Positions 42,307 through 51,490 of a DNA stretch of 64,000 bases are shown in pieces. The notes beneath the pieces were generated by a model, which was given only the letters and a program-made list of their open reading frames with translations, searched no databases and had not been told where the DNA came from. The DNA comes from Oceanospirillaceae bacterium (GTDB lineage: Bacteria > Pseudomonadota > Gammaproteobacteria > Pseudomonadales > Oceanobacteraceae). Numbering within the stretch: the stretch's first letter is position 1; each line of letters begins with the position of its first letter. Both the position numbers and the translations under genes were made by a program. Where the stretch lies: positions 24,009-88,008 of the forward strand of contig JACKOM010000010.1 in the NCBI GenBank assembly GCA_024234265.1, given 5' to 3'.

Positions 42307-43344
42307 ATGTTTAAGAAATTACGCGGTATGTTCTCCAGTGACTTGTCCATCGACCTGGGAACTGCGAATACCCTGATCTACGAACGCGAAAAAGGCATCG
42401 TGCTCAATGAGCCTTCAGTGGTAGCGGTGCGCATTCAGGGTAGCCAGAAAAGTGTGGCGGCCGTGGGCCATGATGCCAAACGTATGCTGGGCCGTACCCC
42501 AGGCAATATTCAGGCAATCCGTCCTTTAAAAGACGGTGTTATCGCCGATTTCGTTGTTACCGAAAAAATGCTGCAGCATTTTATCAAACAGGTTCACCAG
42601 GACAGTTTCTTCCGTCCAAGCCCCCGTGTGCTGGTATGTGTGCCTTGTAAATCTACCGAAGTTGAACGTAAAGCCATCCGTGAAAGCTGCTTAGGTGCCG
42701 GTGCACGTAAGGTGTATCTGATTGAAGAACCTATGGCCGCAGCAATTGGTGCCGGCCTGCCGGTGGAAGATGCCAGCGGTTCTATGGTGGTGGATATCGG
42801 TGGTGGTACTACTGAAATCGCGATTATCTCCCTCAACGGTGTGGTGTATTCCGAATCCGTGAAAATCGGTGGTGACCGCTTCGATGATTCCATCGTGACC
42901 TATGTGCGCCGTAACTACGGCAGCCTGATCGGTGAAGCAACCGCTGAACGTATCAAACAGGAAATCGGCACCGCTTACCCAACCGGCGAAGTGCGTGAAA
43001 TTGATGTGCGTGGCCGTAACCTGGCTGAAGGTATTCCACGCAGCTTTACCCTGAACTCCAACGAAGTGCTTGAAGCGCTGCAGGAATCCTTAGCGGGTAT
43101 CGTGCAGGCCGTGAAAAGCGCCCTTGAGCAATGCCCCCCTGAACTGGCTTCCGACATCGCGGAGCGTGGTCTGGTATTAACCGGTGGTGGTGCCCTGCTG
43201 CGTGACCTCGACAAACTGCTCTCTGAAGAGACTGGTTTACCTGTGCATGTGGCGGAAGACCCTCTGACCTGCGTAGCCCGTGGCGGCGGTGCAGCACTGG
43301 ATACCATGACAGATCAGCAGCTGGAGCTGCTGGCTGCCCACTAA
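42307..43344 (+). CDS. mreB: Rod-shape-determining actin-like protein MreB
   Basis: A 345-residue protein of normal length. It has the actin phosphate-1 loop LSIDLGTANTLIYE, phosphate-2 VVDIGGGTTEIAIISL, VLVCVPCKSTEVERKAIRES and the adenosine motif LTGGGALLRDLD. MreB forms membrane-bound filaments that direct lateral wall synthesis with MreC, MreD, RodA and PBP2. It is the first gene of the long operon that continues to yaiI. Confidence 0.97.
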   Translation: MFKKLRGMFSSDLSIDLGTANTLIYEREKGIVLNEPSVVAVRIQGSQKSVAAVGHDAKRMLGRTPGNIQAIRPLKDGVIADFVVTEKMLQHFIKQVHQDSFFRPSPRVLVCVPCKSTEVERKAIRESCLGAGARKVYLIEEPMAAAIGAGLPVEDASGSMVVDIGGGTTEIAIISLNGVVYSESVKIGGDRFDDSIVTYVRRNYGSLIGEATAERIKQEIGTAYPTGEVREIDVRGRNLAEGIPRSFTLNSNEVLEALQESLAGIVQAVKSALEQCPPELASDIAERGLVLTGGGALLRDLDKLLSEETGLPVHVAEDPLTCVARGGGAALDTMTDQQLELLAAH

Positions 43345-43365
43345 TTCAGGCCGGGAGTCTCTGCC

Positions 43366-44226
43366 ATTAAAGGGATCTTTGCATCATCAGGCCCCTCCTA
43401 CGGGACGAGAACCATTGTGTTACTCGTCCTTTCTGCATTTCTGATGGTCGGGGATGCCCGTTATCCCCAGTATGCTTTTTATGCCCGTCAGGCCCTGGGT
43501 TATGTTGTCACCCCCGTGCAGTGGATGGTGGCAACCCCCCTGCAGGTGGCGGATTGGGCGGACGAGTCTGCAACAAGCCGCAGTACCCTGATGGAAGAAA
43601 ATGCCCGCCTCAAACACGAGCAGTTAATCCTCAGCCAGAAAGTGCAGCAGATGGTTTCCCTGCGTGCGGAAAACAACCGTCTGCGGGATTTACTCAGTGC
43701 GTCAGAAAAACTCGACGATAAAGTGCTCGCCGCCGAAGTGATCGGCGTTGACCCTGACCCCTATACCCACCATGTGATTATTAACCGCGGCAGCGATGCC
43801 GGGGTTTTTAAAGGCCAGCCCGTATTGGATGAAAACGGCCTGATGGGGCAGGTGATAGAAGTATTACCTTTCACCAGCCGGGTGATTTTAATTGCCGACT
43901 CCAACCATGCGATTCCCGTGCAGGTCAGCCGTAACGGTGTGCGTGCCATCGCCGTGGGCACGGGCAAAATCGATGAAATTGAACTGATCTATGTGCCCTA
44001 TACCGCCGATATTCAGGAAGGTGATGTGCTGGTGAGTTCCGGCCTGGGGCAGCGTTTTCCCGAAGGTTACCCGGTGGCGGTGGTCAGCAAAGTTGCCCAC
44101 GAACCCGGTGAAGCCTTTGCGATTGTCAAAGCCCGCCCGAGTGGTGCCCTGGATCGCAGCCGCCATGTGTTGCTGGTATTCAGCAAGCAAAACATCAAAC
44201 CCCCGGTGTTCGGAGATAAGCCATGA
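43366..44226 (+). CDS. mreC: Rod-shape-determining protein MreC, apparent ATT start codon
   Basis: About 286 residues: a short cytoplasmic tail, one membrane helix (VLLVLSAFLMVGDAR), a coiled coil (SRSTLMEENARLKHEQLILS) and the MreC beta domains with VIGVDPDPYTHHVIINRG and SSGLGQRFPEGYPVAVVS. The first standard codon is GTG at 43417, but the 17 codons upstream encode IKGIFASSGPSYGTRTI, equivalent to the KPIFSRGPSLQIR tail of E. coli MreC. The only codon that can start this tail with a good ribosome-binding site is ATT at 43366, eight bases after GGGAG; the frame is closed by the mreB stop at 43342. It overlaps mreD by four bases. Confidence 0.85.
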   Translation: MKGIFASSGPSYGTRTIVLLVLSAFLMVGDARYPQYAFYARQALGYVVTPVQWMVATPLQVADWADESATSRSTLMEENARLKHEQLILSQKVQQMVSLRAENNRLRDLLSASEKLDDKVLAAEVIGVDPDPYTHHVIINRGSDAGVFKGQPVLDENGLMGQVIEVLPFTSRVILIADSNHAIPVQVSRNGVRAIAVGTGKIDEIELIYVPYTADIQEGDVLVSSGLGQRFPEGYPVAVVSKVAHEPGEAFAIVKARPSGALDRSRHVLLVFSKQNIKPPVFGDKP

Positions 44227-44699
44227 GCTGGCGTATATTCTGGGTAGTGTCCGTCAGCTTTTTTGTGGCTTTTGTTTTTGCGGTATTCCCCCTGCCACGT
44301 CTGCTCGATTTTATTCGCCCTGAGTGGGTGGCGATGACAGTCATTTTCTGGATGCTTGCCCTGCCCGGGCGGGTAGGTATTTTTACCGCCTTTGCCATGG
44401 GGTTGTTACTCGATGCCCTGGAGGGCCATCTGCTGGGGCAATCCGCTTTTGCCCTGACAGCCCTCGCCTACCTGACCGGCCTGTTATATCAGCGTCTGCG
44501 CCTGTATAACCCCCTGCAGCAATCCGCCATGATTCTGGTGTTAATCGGCACCTATCAGCTGATGCACTACTGGGCGGAAAGTATGATTTTAGGGCGCGGT
44601 GAAACCCTGCTGGTATTACCTTCCATCGCCAGTGCTATTTTCTGGCCCGTATGGCATGGCCTGTTAAGTTACGTACAACAACAATTACGACTCCACTGA
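44223..44699 (+). CDS. mreD: Rod-shape-determining protein MreD
   Basis: A 158-residue integral membrane protein with five or six helices. PEWVAMTVIFWMLALPGRVG and GLLLDALEGHLLGQSAFALT are the typical MreD segments. It acts with MreB and MreC in the elongasome. It starts within the mreC stop (ATGA) and is nine bases from maf. Confidence 0.93.
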   Translation: MSWRIFWVVSVSFFVAFVFAVFPLPRLLDFIRPEWVAMTVIFWMLALPGRVGIFTAFAMGLLLDALEGHLLGQSAFALTALAYLTGLLYQRLRLYNPLQQSAMILVLIGTYQLMHYWAESMILGRGETLLVLPSIASAIFWPVWHGLLSYVQQQLRLH

Positions 44700-44708
44700 T
44701 TACACACC

Positions 44709-45284
44709 ATGAAAGCTCCTTTGGTATTAGCCTCGTCTTCCCCAAGACGCCGTGAGTTATTGCAGCAAATCGGCGTTGAATTTGAAGTGCGGGTTAACCC
44801 CGTGGATGAAACCCCCCTTGCCGCAGAAAAGCCCGCCGATTATGTGCGCCGCTTAGCCATCATCAAGGCGCAGGCCAGTGTGCAGGCCGATGATACAAGG
44901 CCCGTACTGGGGGCTGACACCACTGTGGTGTGCAATGGTGAAATCCTCGGCAAACCCGCCAACCTGGGTGATGCCAAACGTATTCTCGGTATGTTATCGG
45001 GCCGCGCCCACCAGGTGATGACCGCGATAGCCCTGGTGCAGGGTGAGCAGATTCAGAGTGAAGTGGTGGTCACCGATGTGGTGTTCCGCAACTTAAGTGA
45101 TGCCGAAATAGAAGCCTATTGGGCCACGGGAGAACCCTCTGATAAAGCCGGTGCCTACGGCATACAGGGTAAAGGTGCGGTGTTTGTGGCCCGCATTGAA
45201 GGTAGTTATAGCGCGGTAGTTGGTTTACCCTTGGCCGAAACCGCCGCTCTCCTTACAAAATCAGGTGTGCCCCTATGGCAGTAA
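44709..45284 (+). CDS. maf: Maf-family nucleoside triphosphate pyrophosphatase (dTTP/UTP type)
   Basis: A 191-residue protein. LVLASSSPRRRELLQQIGV is the substrate-binding N-terminus, VLGADTTVVCNGEILGKP the catalytic-Asp segment, and EPSDKAGAYGIQGKGAVFV the conserved Maf signature. The residues favour the YhdE branch, which hydrolyses dTTP, UTP and modified pyrimidine nucleotides to monophosphates. Position between mreD and rng is standard in this group. Confidence 0.93.
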   Translation: MKAPLVLASSSPRRRELLQQIGVEFEVRVNPVDETPLAAEKPADYVRRLAIIKAQASVQADDTRPVLGADTTVVCNGEILGKPANLGDAKRILGMLSGRAHQVMTAIALVQGEQIQSEVVVTDVVFRNLSDAEIEAYWATGEPSDKAGAYGIQGKGAVFVARIEGSYSAVVGLPLAETAALLTKSGVPLWQ

Positions 45285-46771
45285 TGCAACCCAACATGAA
45301 CTGCGAAATTCTGCTCAACATCACCCCCACGGAAACCCGTGTGGGCATTGTTGAAAACGGCATGTTGCAGGAAGTGTATATCGAGCGCAGCAAACGTCTG
45401 GGCATTGTCGGCAACATCTATAAAGGCAAAGTGGTGCGGGTTTTACCCGGTATGCAGGCGGCATTTGTGGATGTGGGCCTGGAGCGTGCTGCGTTTATCC
45501 ATGCGGCGGATATTCAGGGCCCGGCACTGGATTCTGAATATGCGCGGCGTAATCCCGATGCGATCAGCTCCCTGGTCTATGAAGGGCAAAGCCTGATTGT
45601 GCAGGTCACAAAAGACCCCATCGGCAGCAAGGGTGCACGTCTGACCACGCACTTATCCATTCCCTCGCGTTTTTTAGTGTTTATGCCCCACACAGAACAC
45701 GTGGGCATCAGCCAGCGCATTGAAGATGAAACCGAACGTGAGCGTCTGCGTGCATTAGTGCAAACCTGCATGGAAAAAGAAGGCCTGGCCACTGGCTGTG
45801 GTTTTATTCTGCGCACCGCTGCAGAAGGCGCCGGTGAAGAAGAAATCCTCGCCGATACCAATTATTTAAAACGCCTCTGGGCTGTGCTTAAACAACGCAC
45901 GGAAACAGTGGAGGCACCGGGCCTGATTTACGAAGAATTACCCCTGCAATTACGTACCCTGCGGGATTTTGTGCGCCCGGATACCAACAAGGTGCTGATC
46001 GACAGCCGCGAAAGTTTTGTAAAAGCCCAGCAATTTGCCCAGCAATATGTGCCGCAATTATTTGAGCGCCTCGAATATTACCCGGGTGAGCGCCCCATCT
46101 TTGATTTATACAGCGTTGAAGATGAAATTCAGAAAGCCCTTGGCCGCAAAGTGCAGCTTAAATCCGGTGGTTATTTAATTATCGACCAAACCGAAGCTAT
46201 GACTACGGTGGACGTTAACACCGGCGCATTTGTCGGCCACCGCAACCTCGAAGAAACGATTTTTAAAACCAATTTAGAAGCTGCCACCGTGATTGGCCGA
46301 CAGCTGCGCCTGCGAAATTTAGGCGGCATTATTATTCTCGATTTTATCGACATGACAGACCCTGAGCATCAGCGTCAGGTACTGCGCATGCTGGAAAAAG
46401 TGCTGGAAAAAGACCACGCCAAAACCAAAATCAGCACAGTGTCAGAGCTGGGCCTGGTGGAAATGACACGCAAACGTACCCGCGAATCCCTCGGGCAAAT
46501 GTTGTGTGAACCTTGCCCGCACTGCACGGGCCGTGGCCGGGTAAAAACCGCTGAAACCGTGTGTTATGAAATTTTCCGCGAAATTCTGCGTGAGGCCCGC
46601 GCCTATAACACAGATACCTACATGGTGCTGGCTTCCCAGTCGGTGATTGATTTATTGCTGGATGAAGAAAGCGCCAGCCTTGCCGATCTGGAAAACTTTA
46701 TCGGCAAAACCATTCGTCTGCAGGTTGAGCCCATGTATTCCCAGGAACAGTTTGATGTGATTCTGCAATAA
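45275..46771 (+). CDS. rng: Ribonuclease G
   Basis: A 498-residue protein. The N-terminus has CEILLNITPTETRVGIVENG, followed by an S1-like domain (GNIYKGKVVRVLPGMQAAFV). The catalytic metal residues lie in TVDVNTGAFVG and IILDFIDM, and the Zn-link is CEPCPHCTGRGRV. It lacks the long C-terminal degradosome scaffold of RNase E. It processes the 5' end of 16S rRNA and some mRNAs. AGGTG seven bases before 45275 supports this ATG, which overlaps maf by ten bases. Confidence 0.95.
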   Translation: MAVMQPNMNCEILLNITPTETRVGIVENGMLQEVYIERSKRLGIVGNIYKGKVVRVLPGMQAAFVDVGLERAAFIHAADIQGPALDSEYARRNPDAISSLVYEGQSLIVQVTKDPIGSKGARLTTHLSIPSRFLVFMPHTEHVGISQRIEDETERERLRALVQTCMEKEGLATGCGFILRTAAEGAGEEEILADTNYLKRLWAVLKQRTETVEAPGLIYEELPLQLRTLRDFVRPDTNKVLIDSRESFVKAQQFAQQYVPQLFERLEYYPGERPIFDLYSVEDEIQKALGRKVQLKSGGYLIIDQTEAMTTVDVNTGAFVGHRNLEETIFKTNLEAATVIGRQLRLRNLGGIIILDFIDMTDPEHQRQVLRMLEKVLEKDHAKTKISTVSELGLVEMTRKRTRESLGQMLCEPCPHCTGRGRVKTAETVCYEIFREILREARAYNTDTYMVLASQSVIDLLLDEESASLADLENFIGKTIRLQVEPMYSQEQFDVILQ

Positions 46772-46774
46772 ACC

Positions 46775-49700
46775 ATGCGCAACAGGATTCTGCACCAGGG
46801 CCTTAACGCCTTTATTTTATTAACCGTCAGCGCATTTTTTGTGCTGGCCGTGTATTCCGCCATTGGTCAGAAATTATTACCGCGCCTCGCCGATTACCGC
46901 ACCTGGCTGGAGGAATATGTTTCCGCTCGGGTAGAGGGTGATGTGCACATCGCCACTTTGCAGGGCACCTGGCAGATTTTTACCCCGGGTGTGCACATGG
47001 AAGGTTTATCCCTGCAGGTTGCAGGGGAGAGCGAACCCCGTTTATCCATTGCCTCGGTGGATGCCGAACTGGATGTCAGCGCGAGTCTGTTGAAACTCGC
47101 GCCGGTATTTTCCCATATCCGTGTTTCCGGCCTGAGCATCAGCCAGCCGGATGAACCTAAACCTGAAAGTAATAACGACAGTATTCAGTCCCTGATTGAA
47201 ACCCTGTTAATTCAGCACGAAGTGACCCTGGATAATATCAGTCTGCGTTTACGCGGTGCCGAACAGGCGGTGCAATTGCAGCATTTAAGCCTGCATGGTG
47301 ATGGCCGCCACCGTCTGATCAGCGGCAGCCTGCACGTGGGTAACGATAAAAAAATTAACACCAGTTTTACCCTGTATTCGGAAAATTCCCCCTACGATCT
47401 GGATGAATTTTACGCCCGCGGTGATATGGCGGTGCCGGATATTGCAGTGCTAGATTGGCTCGCCCAGGCGGGCATTAAAACACCCCTGCAGCCGTTACAT
47501 ACCTCGGCCCGTTTACAGTTTGAATTTAAAGACGGGCGCGCCAGTGCCTACCTCAAGGCCTCCAGCCCACGTATTGCCGACGGCGATAAACTCGATTTAC
47601 AGGCGGTGCAACTGGCGGTTTGGCTGCAACAATCATCTGAACATGAGTGGGAGTTAATTCTCGACCGCCTCGCTTACCAACAGCAGGGTAAACCTGTGGT
47701 GATCAGTGGTATCCGCGCCGGCCTCACCCAGCAGGAAGATGCCACGCGCTGGCACCTCGCCATGGACAGTGTGGATTTACCCGAATGGCACCAGCTGATT
47801 GCGGATATGCCCTATGTGCCACAAAGCGCCCTGGATTTACTCAACCAGCTCAACCCCCGTGGTGAGCTGTACAACACCCGGGTGGATTTCTGGCAGGCAG
47901 ATGAAACCTGGCATTTTAATTTAAGTGGTGATGCCCAGGCCGTGCAGGTGGCGGCGTACCACGGCGCACCCGCCATCGATGGCCTTAACGGGCATTTCAA
48001 CGTGACGGAAAAAGGCGGTGAGCTGTTATTCGACAGCCCGTCCCTCGCCGTTGGTCTGGGTACCTTTTTATATGACGCACCATTAACCCCCAGTGTCGCC
48101 AGTGGGCGGGTGAGCTGGACACTTACTGCAGAGCAGGTGCACCTGTTTGCCGATCACCTGCAGCTGCAATTCCCCGATGGCAAAGTGGGTGGTGGTTTCC
48201 AGCTGTGGTTGCCACTGGATAGCGCCTTGCCGGGGCAGTTATTACTCAACTTATCCATCGAGAATCTGGCCTTTGCCGGGCACCGCTATCTGGTGCCGAA
48301 TGTGGCCGGGCAGGGTACCCGCAGCTGGCTGGCCAGCGCCCTTGGCAAGGGGACTATTCCCAAGGGTAATTTATTGCTGTTTACCGAATTAACCGAGCAT
48401 CCCCACACGGTGACTGAGCTTTATCTGGGGATTAAAAACGGTGAGCTGAAATACCTTGCCGACTGGCCGGCGATTCACGATGTGCAGGCGGATTTATGGC
48501 TCGACAGTCAGGGCCTGAAAGTGGCCGTGGCCCAGGGCAGCAGTTTGGGTGGCAAGCTGTATAACGGCGCGGTGAATATGCCCTTTGCCAGCCCGCTTAA
48601 CCTGTATGTGGGGCTGCAGCAAAAAGGTCAGGCCAGGGAAGTGTTCCGTTATTTCACTGAATCCCCCCTGCAGGAAATCGTCAACCATGGGCTGGATAAC
48701 TGGTTACTCGATGGTCAGGAGCAACTCAGTCTGGCCCTGAAAATCCCCCTCAGCGGTGATGGCAAACTCACGGTGCAGGCCGATACCCGCTTGCAGAACG
48801 TGAATCTGGTCATGAACGATGTGGGCATGACGTTTGAGAATCTCAACGGCGATTTTGGCTTCAGCAGCGCCCGCGGTTTATACAGCCAGAAACTTGATGC
48901 ACGCCTGTGGCAGCAGGCCATGCGTGTGCAGGTGAAATCCGATATGGAAGCGGGCATGGTGTCGGAGTTTGCCTTTAACGGCACCCTTGCCACCGATGGC
49001 CTGAAAGACTGGTTAAAACTCGGTTTCCTCTCGCCCTTAACCGGCAATGCGCCGGTCAGCGGCCAGTTTGTGCTTGATACCCGCGCCGGCCACGACAGCC
49101 ATCTGGATGTGAACACCGACATGCAGGGCCTGGCGGTGGATTTACCCGAGCCCTTCGGCAAAATTGCCGCACAAACCCGCCCCCTCAGCGTGAATGTCAG
49201 CCTCGCTAAAAAACAGATTATCCGCATTGGTTACGGCAATTTGCTCAACCTTGCCCTGGCCCTGCGCAAAGGCCAGTTACAGGGCGGGCAGATTTTTATC
49301 GGCAGTACGCCAGCATTTATTCCCAGTGAGCCCGGCATCGAAATCGCCGGCCATTTAGGGGATGTGGATGTGGAAGTCTGGCAGGCGGCGGTGCAGCGTA
49401 TTATGCAAGCCATGCCCGCCAAAGAAGCGCCCCCCGTGGTGGACGCTAGCATCAGCGTAGCGCCGCAAGATGCAGGGCCGGTGGATTCCCCCCTGCGGCA
49501 TATTGATGTGAGCATCGACCGTATCCGCTACCAGAAGTATGTGGTGGAAAACACCCATGTGCTGATTGATGAGGCTAACGCTAACTGGCAGATCACCGCC
49601 GATTCCCCCCTGGTAAAAGGTGTGATCCGTTACCCCTACAATGGCCCGGTGTCGCTTGATCTGGATTACCTGCACCTGCCCGCGGATGACAGCCCTGAAA

Positions 49701-50656
49701 CTCCGCCGGCAACTGATACGCCACCTGCTGCGCCGGTGGATGTGCTGGCCGGTTTTGATCCGCACACCCTGCCGGCGGTGAATCTCAAGGTCAAAGAAAT
49801 CTTCCTTGGCCCGCGTAATTACGGGCAGTGGGATGTGGAGCTGCGCAGCAACCCCCAGGGTGCGCGCCTGCACATCAACAACGCCAATATCAAAAAATTG
49901 AATATCGCCGGTAACGTCGACTGGACCCTGATCAATCAGGTGCACCACTCGGTGCTGAGCTTAAAACTCAGCACTTCAGATGTGGGGGGTATCCAGCGTG
50001 CCTGGCAGATGAAAGCCGCCATCGAAGCGGAAAAAGGCCAGGCCAGCGCCGATGTGAACTGGCAGGGCTCCCCCGCCGGTTTCAACTTCGCCACCCTCAA
50101 CGGGCTGGTGGATATGCGTATGGATAAGGGCCGCTTTGCCGACGTGGAAGGCACAGATGCCCTCAAGGCGTTTGGTGCCCTGAACTTCGGCACGATCAGC
50201 CGCCGTCTGACCCTGGATTTCTCCGACCTCTACCAGAGTGGTGTGCACTTCGACACCGTGAAGGGCAAAGCCACCATCAAACAGGGCGTGATCGGCATTA
50301 TCGACACCCTGACCATGGATGGCCCGGGTATTAAATTTGCCACTAGCGGCACCATCAACCTCAATAACAAACAGCTCGATCAGGAACTGTTTGTAACCAT
50401 TCCGGTTTCCAGCACCCTGCCCCTGGTGGCGATTCTGGCCGGGCTGGCCCCGCCGGTGGCGGCATCCATTTATGTGGGTGAAAAACTGGTGGGTAATGAA
50501 ATCGAGCGTTTTACCAGTGCGTCCTACACCATGACCGGCAGCTGGGAAGATCCCAAACTGGAAATCAAACGCCGCTTTGATAACAACATCGACGGTAAAA
50601 AAGACAAATCCGTGTGGCAACGGGTGAAAGGTGTGTTTGGAGCCGACAATGATTAA
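46775..50656 (+). CDS. yhdP: YhdP-family AsmA-like envelope protein
   Basis: A 1293-residue protein with one N-terminal membrane helix (LNAFILLTVSAFFVLAVYSA) and a very long periplasmic part rich in beta strands, as in the AsmA/TamB group of bridge-like lipid transporters. C-terminal LGTISRRLTLDFSDLYQSGVHF (approximately residues 1137-1158) and PVAASIYVGEKLVGNEI match YhdP. E. coli YhdP takes part in phospholipid transport to the outer membrane. It starts three bases after rng and overlaps nit by eight. Confidence 0.9.
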   Translation: MRNRILHQGLNAFILLTVSAFFVLAVYSAIGQKLLPRLADYRTWLEEYVSARVEGDVHIATLQGTWQIFTPGVHMEGLSLQVAGESEPRLSIASVDAELDVSASLLKLAPVFSHIRVSGLSISQPDEPKPESNNDSIQSLIETLLIQHEVTLDNISLRLRGAEQAVQLQHLSLHGDGRHRLISGSLHVGNDKKINTSFTLYSENSPYDLDEFYARGDMAVPDIAVLDWLAQAGIKTPLQPLHTSARLQFEFKDGRASAYLKASSPRIADGDKLDLQAVQLAVWLQQSSEHEWELILDRLAYQQQGKPVVISGIRAGLTQQEDATRWHLAMDSVDLPEWHQLIADMPYVPQSALDLLNQLNPRGELYNTRVDFWQADETWHFNLSGDAQAVQVAAYHGAPAIDGLNGHFNVTEKGGELLFDSPSLAVGLGTFLYDAPLTPSVASGRVSWTLTAEQVHLFADHLQLQFPDGKVGGGFQLWLPLDSALPGQLLLNLSIENLAFAGHRYLVPNVAGQGTRSWLASALGKGTIPKGNLLLFTELTEHPHTVTELYLGIKNGELKYLADWPAIHDVQADLWLDSQGLKVAVAQGSSLGGKLYNGAVNMPFASPLNLYVGLQQKGQAREVFRYFTESPLQEIVNHGLDNWLLDGQEQLSLALKIPLSGDGKLTVQADTRLQNVNLVMNDVGMTFENLNGDFGFSSARGLYSQKLDARLWQQAMRVQVKSDMEAGMVSEFAFNGTLATDGLKDWLKLGFLSPLTGNAPVSGQFVLDTRAGHDSHLDVNTDMQGLAVDLPEPFGKIAAQTRPLSVNVSLAKKQIIRIGYGNLLNLALALRKGQLQGGQIFIGSTPAFIPSEPGIEIAGHLGDVDVEVWQAAVQRIMQAMPAKEAPPVVDASISVAPQDAGPVDSPLRHIDVSIDRIRYQKYVVENTHVLIDEANANWQITADSPLVKGVIRYPYNGPVSLDLDYLHLPADDSPETPPATDTPPAAPVDVLAGFDPHTLPAVNLKVKEIFLGPRNYGQWDVELRSNPQGARLHINNANIKKLNIAGNVDWTLINQVHHSVLSLKLSTSDVGGIQRAWQMKAAIEAEKGQASADVNWQGSPAGFNFATLNGLVDMRMDKGRFADVEGTDALKAFGALNFGTISRRLTLDFSDLYQSGVHFDTVKGKATIKQGVIGIIDTLTMDGPGIKFATSGTINLNNKQLDQELFVTIPVSSTLPLVAILAGLAPPVAASIYVGEKLVGNEIERFTSASYTMTGSWEDPKLEIKRRFDNNIDGKKDKSVWQRVKGVFGADND

Positions 50657-51470
50657 CGCCGCTGTGATTCAGCTGGTTTCCGGGCAGGATACCGCCGCCA
50701 ACATGGCGCGGGTGGAATACTGGCTGCGCAAAGCGGCCGCCGCCGGTGCCAACTGGGTGGTACTGCCGGAAACCTTCTACTGTTTCGGGCGCAAAGATCA
50801 GCGTGTTTTAGCCCAGCAATTTCTGCAGGCGGGTGGGCCGGTGCGCAGCCAGCTGGCGAATCTGGCCCGTGAATTAAACATCAGCCTGTTTGCCGGCAGC
50901 TTGCCCCTCGCCGAAGGCTGTCAGCAGGCCGATAAAGTACGCGCCAGTTGCCTGGTCTACAGTGAACAGGGCCGGGAAATAGCGCGTTACGACAAAATTC
51001 ACCTGTTTGATGTGGATGTGGGGGATGCCCACGGGCGTTACCGTGAATCCGATACCTATGAGGCAGGCGAGCAACCTGTCACTGTGCAGATTGGTGATAA
51101 AACTGTTGGTTTGAGTATTTGTTACGACCTGCGATTTGCGGAATTATACCGGACATTATCCGCCAGTGGTGCGCAGGCTGTGATAGTGCCATCCGCCTTT
51201 ACCTACACCACAGGTGAGGCCCACTGGCATGTTTTGCTGCGCGCCCGCGCCATTGAAAACCAGATGTTTGTACTGGCCCCCAACCAGGGTGGCCAGCACG
51301 ATGCCAACCGCCGCACCTATGGCCACAGCATGATTATCGACCCCTGGGGGAAGGTGCTGGCCGAGGTGCAAGACGAAGGCGAGGGCATGGCCATGGCGGT
51401 GCTGGATTTTGCTTATCTTGAGGATGTGCGCCGTAAAATGCCGGTCGCGGCGCACCGTAAGTTACCCTGA
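50649..51470 (+). CDS. Carbon-nitrogen hydrolase (Nit/omega-amidase-like)
   Basis: A 273-residue nitrilase-superfamily enzyme. The catalytic triad is visible as Glu in NWVVLPETFYCFG, Lys in IARYDKIHLFDVDVG and Cys in GLSICYDLRFAELYR. The YDKIHLFDVD form is typical of Nit1/deaminated-glutathione amidases, a metabolite-repair activity. GGAG seven bases upstream selects the ATG at 50649. The yhdP-nit pairing is common in Pseudomonas relatives, where tldD follows; here a hydrolase gene follows instead. Confidence 0.88.
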   Translation: MINAAVIQLVSGQDTAANMARVEYWLRKAAAAGANWVVLPETFYCFGRKDQRVLAQQFLQAGGPVRSQLANLARELNISLFAGSLPLAEGCQQADKVRASCLVYSEQGREIARYDKIHLFDVDVGDAHGRYRESDTYEAGEQPVTVQIGDKTVGLSICYDLRFAELYRTLSASGAQAVIVPSAFTYTTGEAHWHVLLRARAIENQMFVLAPNQGGQHDANRRTYGHSMIIDPWGKVLAEVQDEGEGMAMAVLDFAYLEDVRRKMPVAAHRKLP

Positions 51471-51490
51471 TTGACCGGCAGGGAGACCCT

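Noticed and set aside
43417..44226. GTG at 43417 as the start of mreC
   Set aside because: It would remove the conserved cytoplasmic tail and most of the lead into the membrane helix, and it has only a weak ribosome-binding site; the ATT start at 43366 explains the data better.
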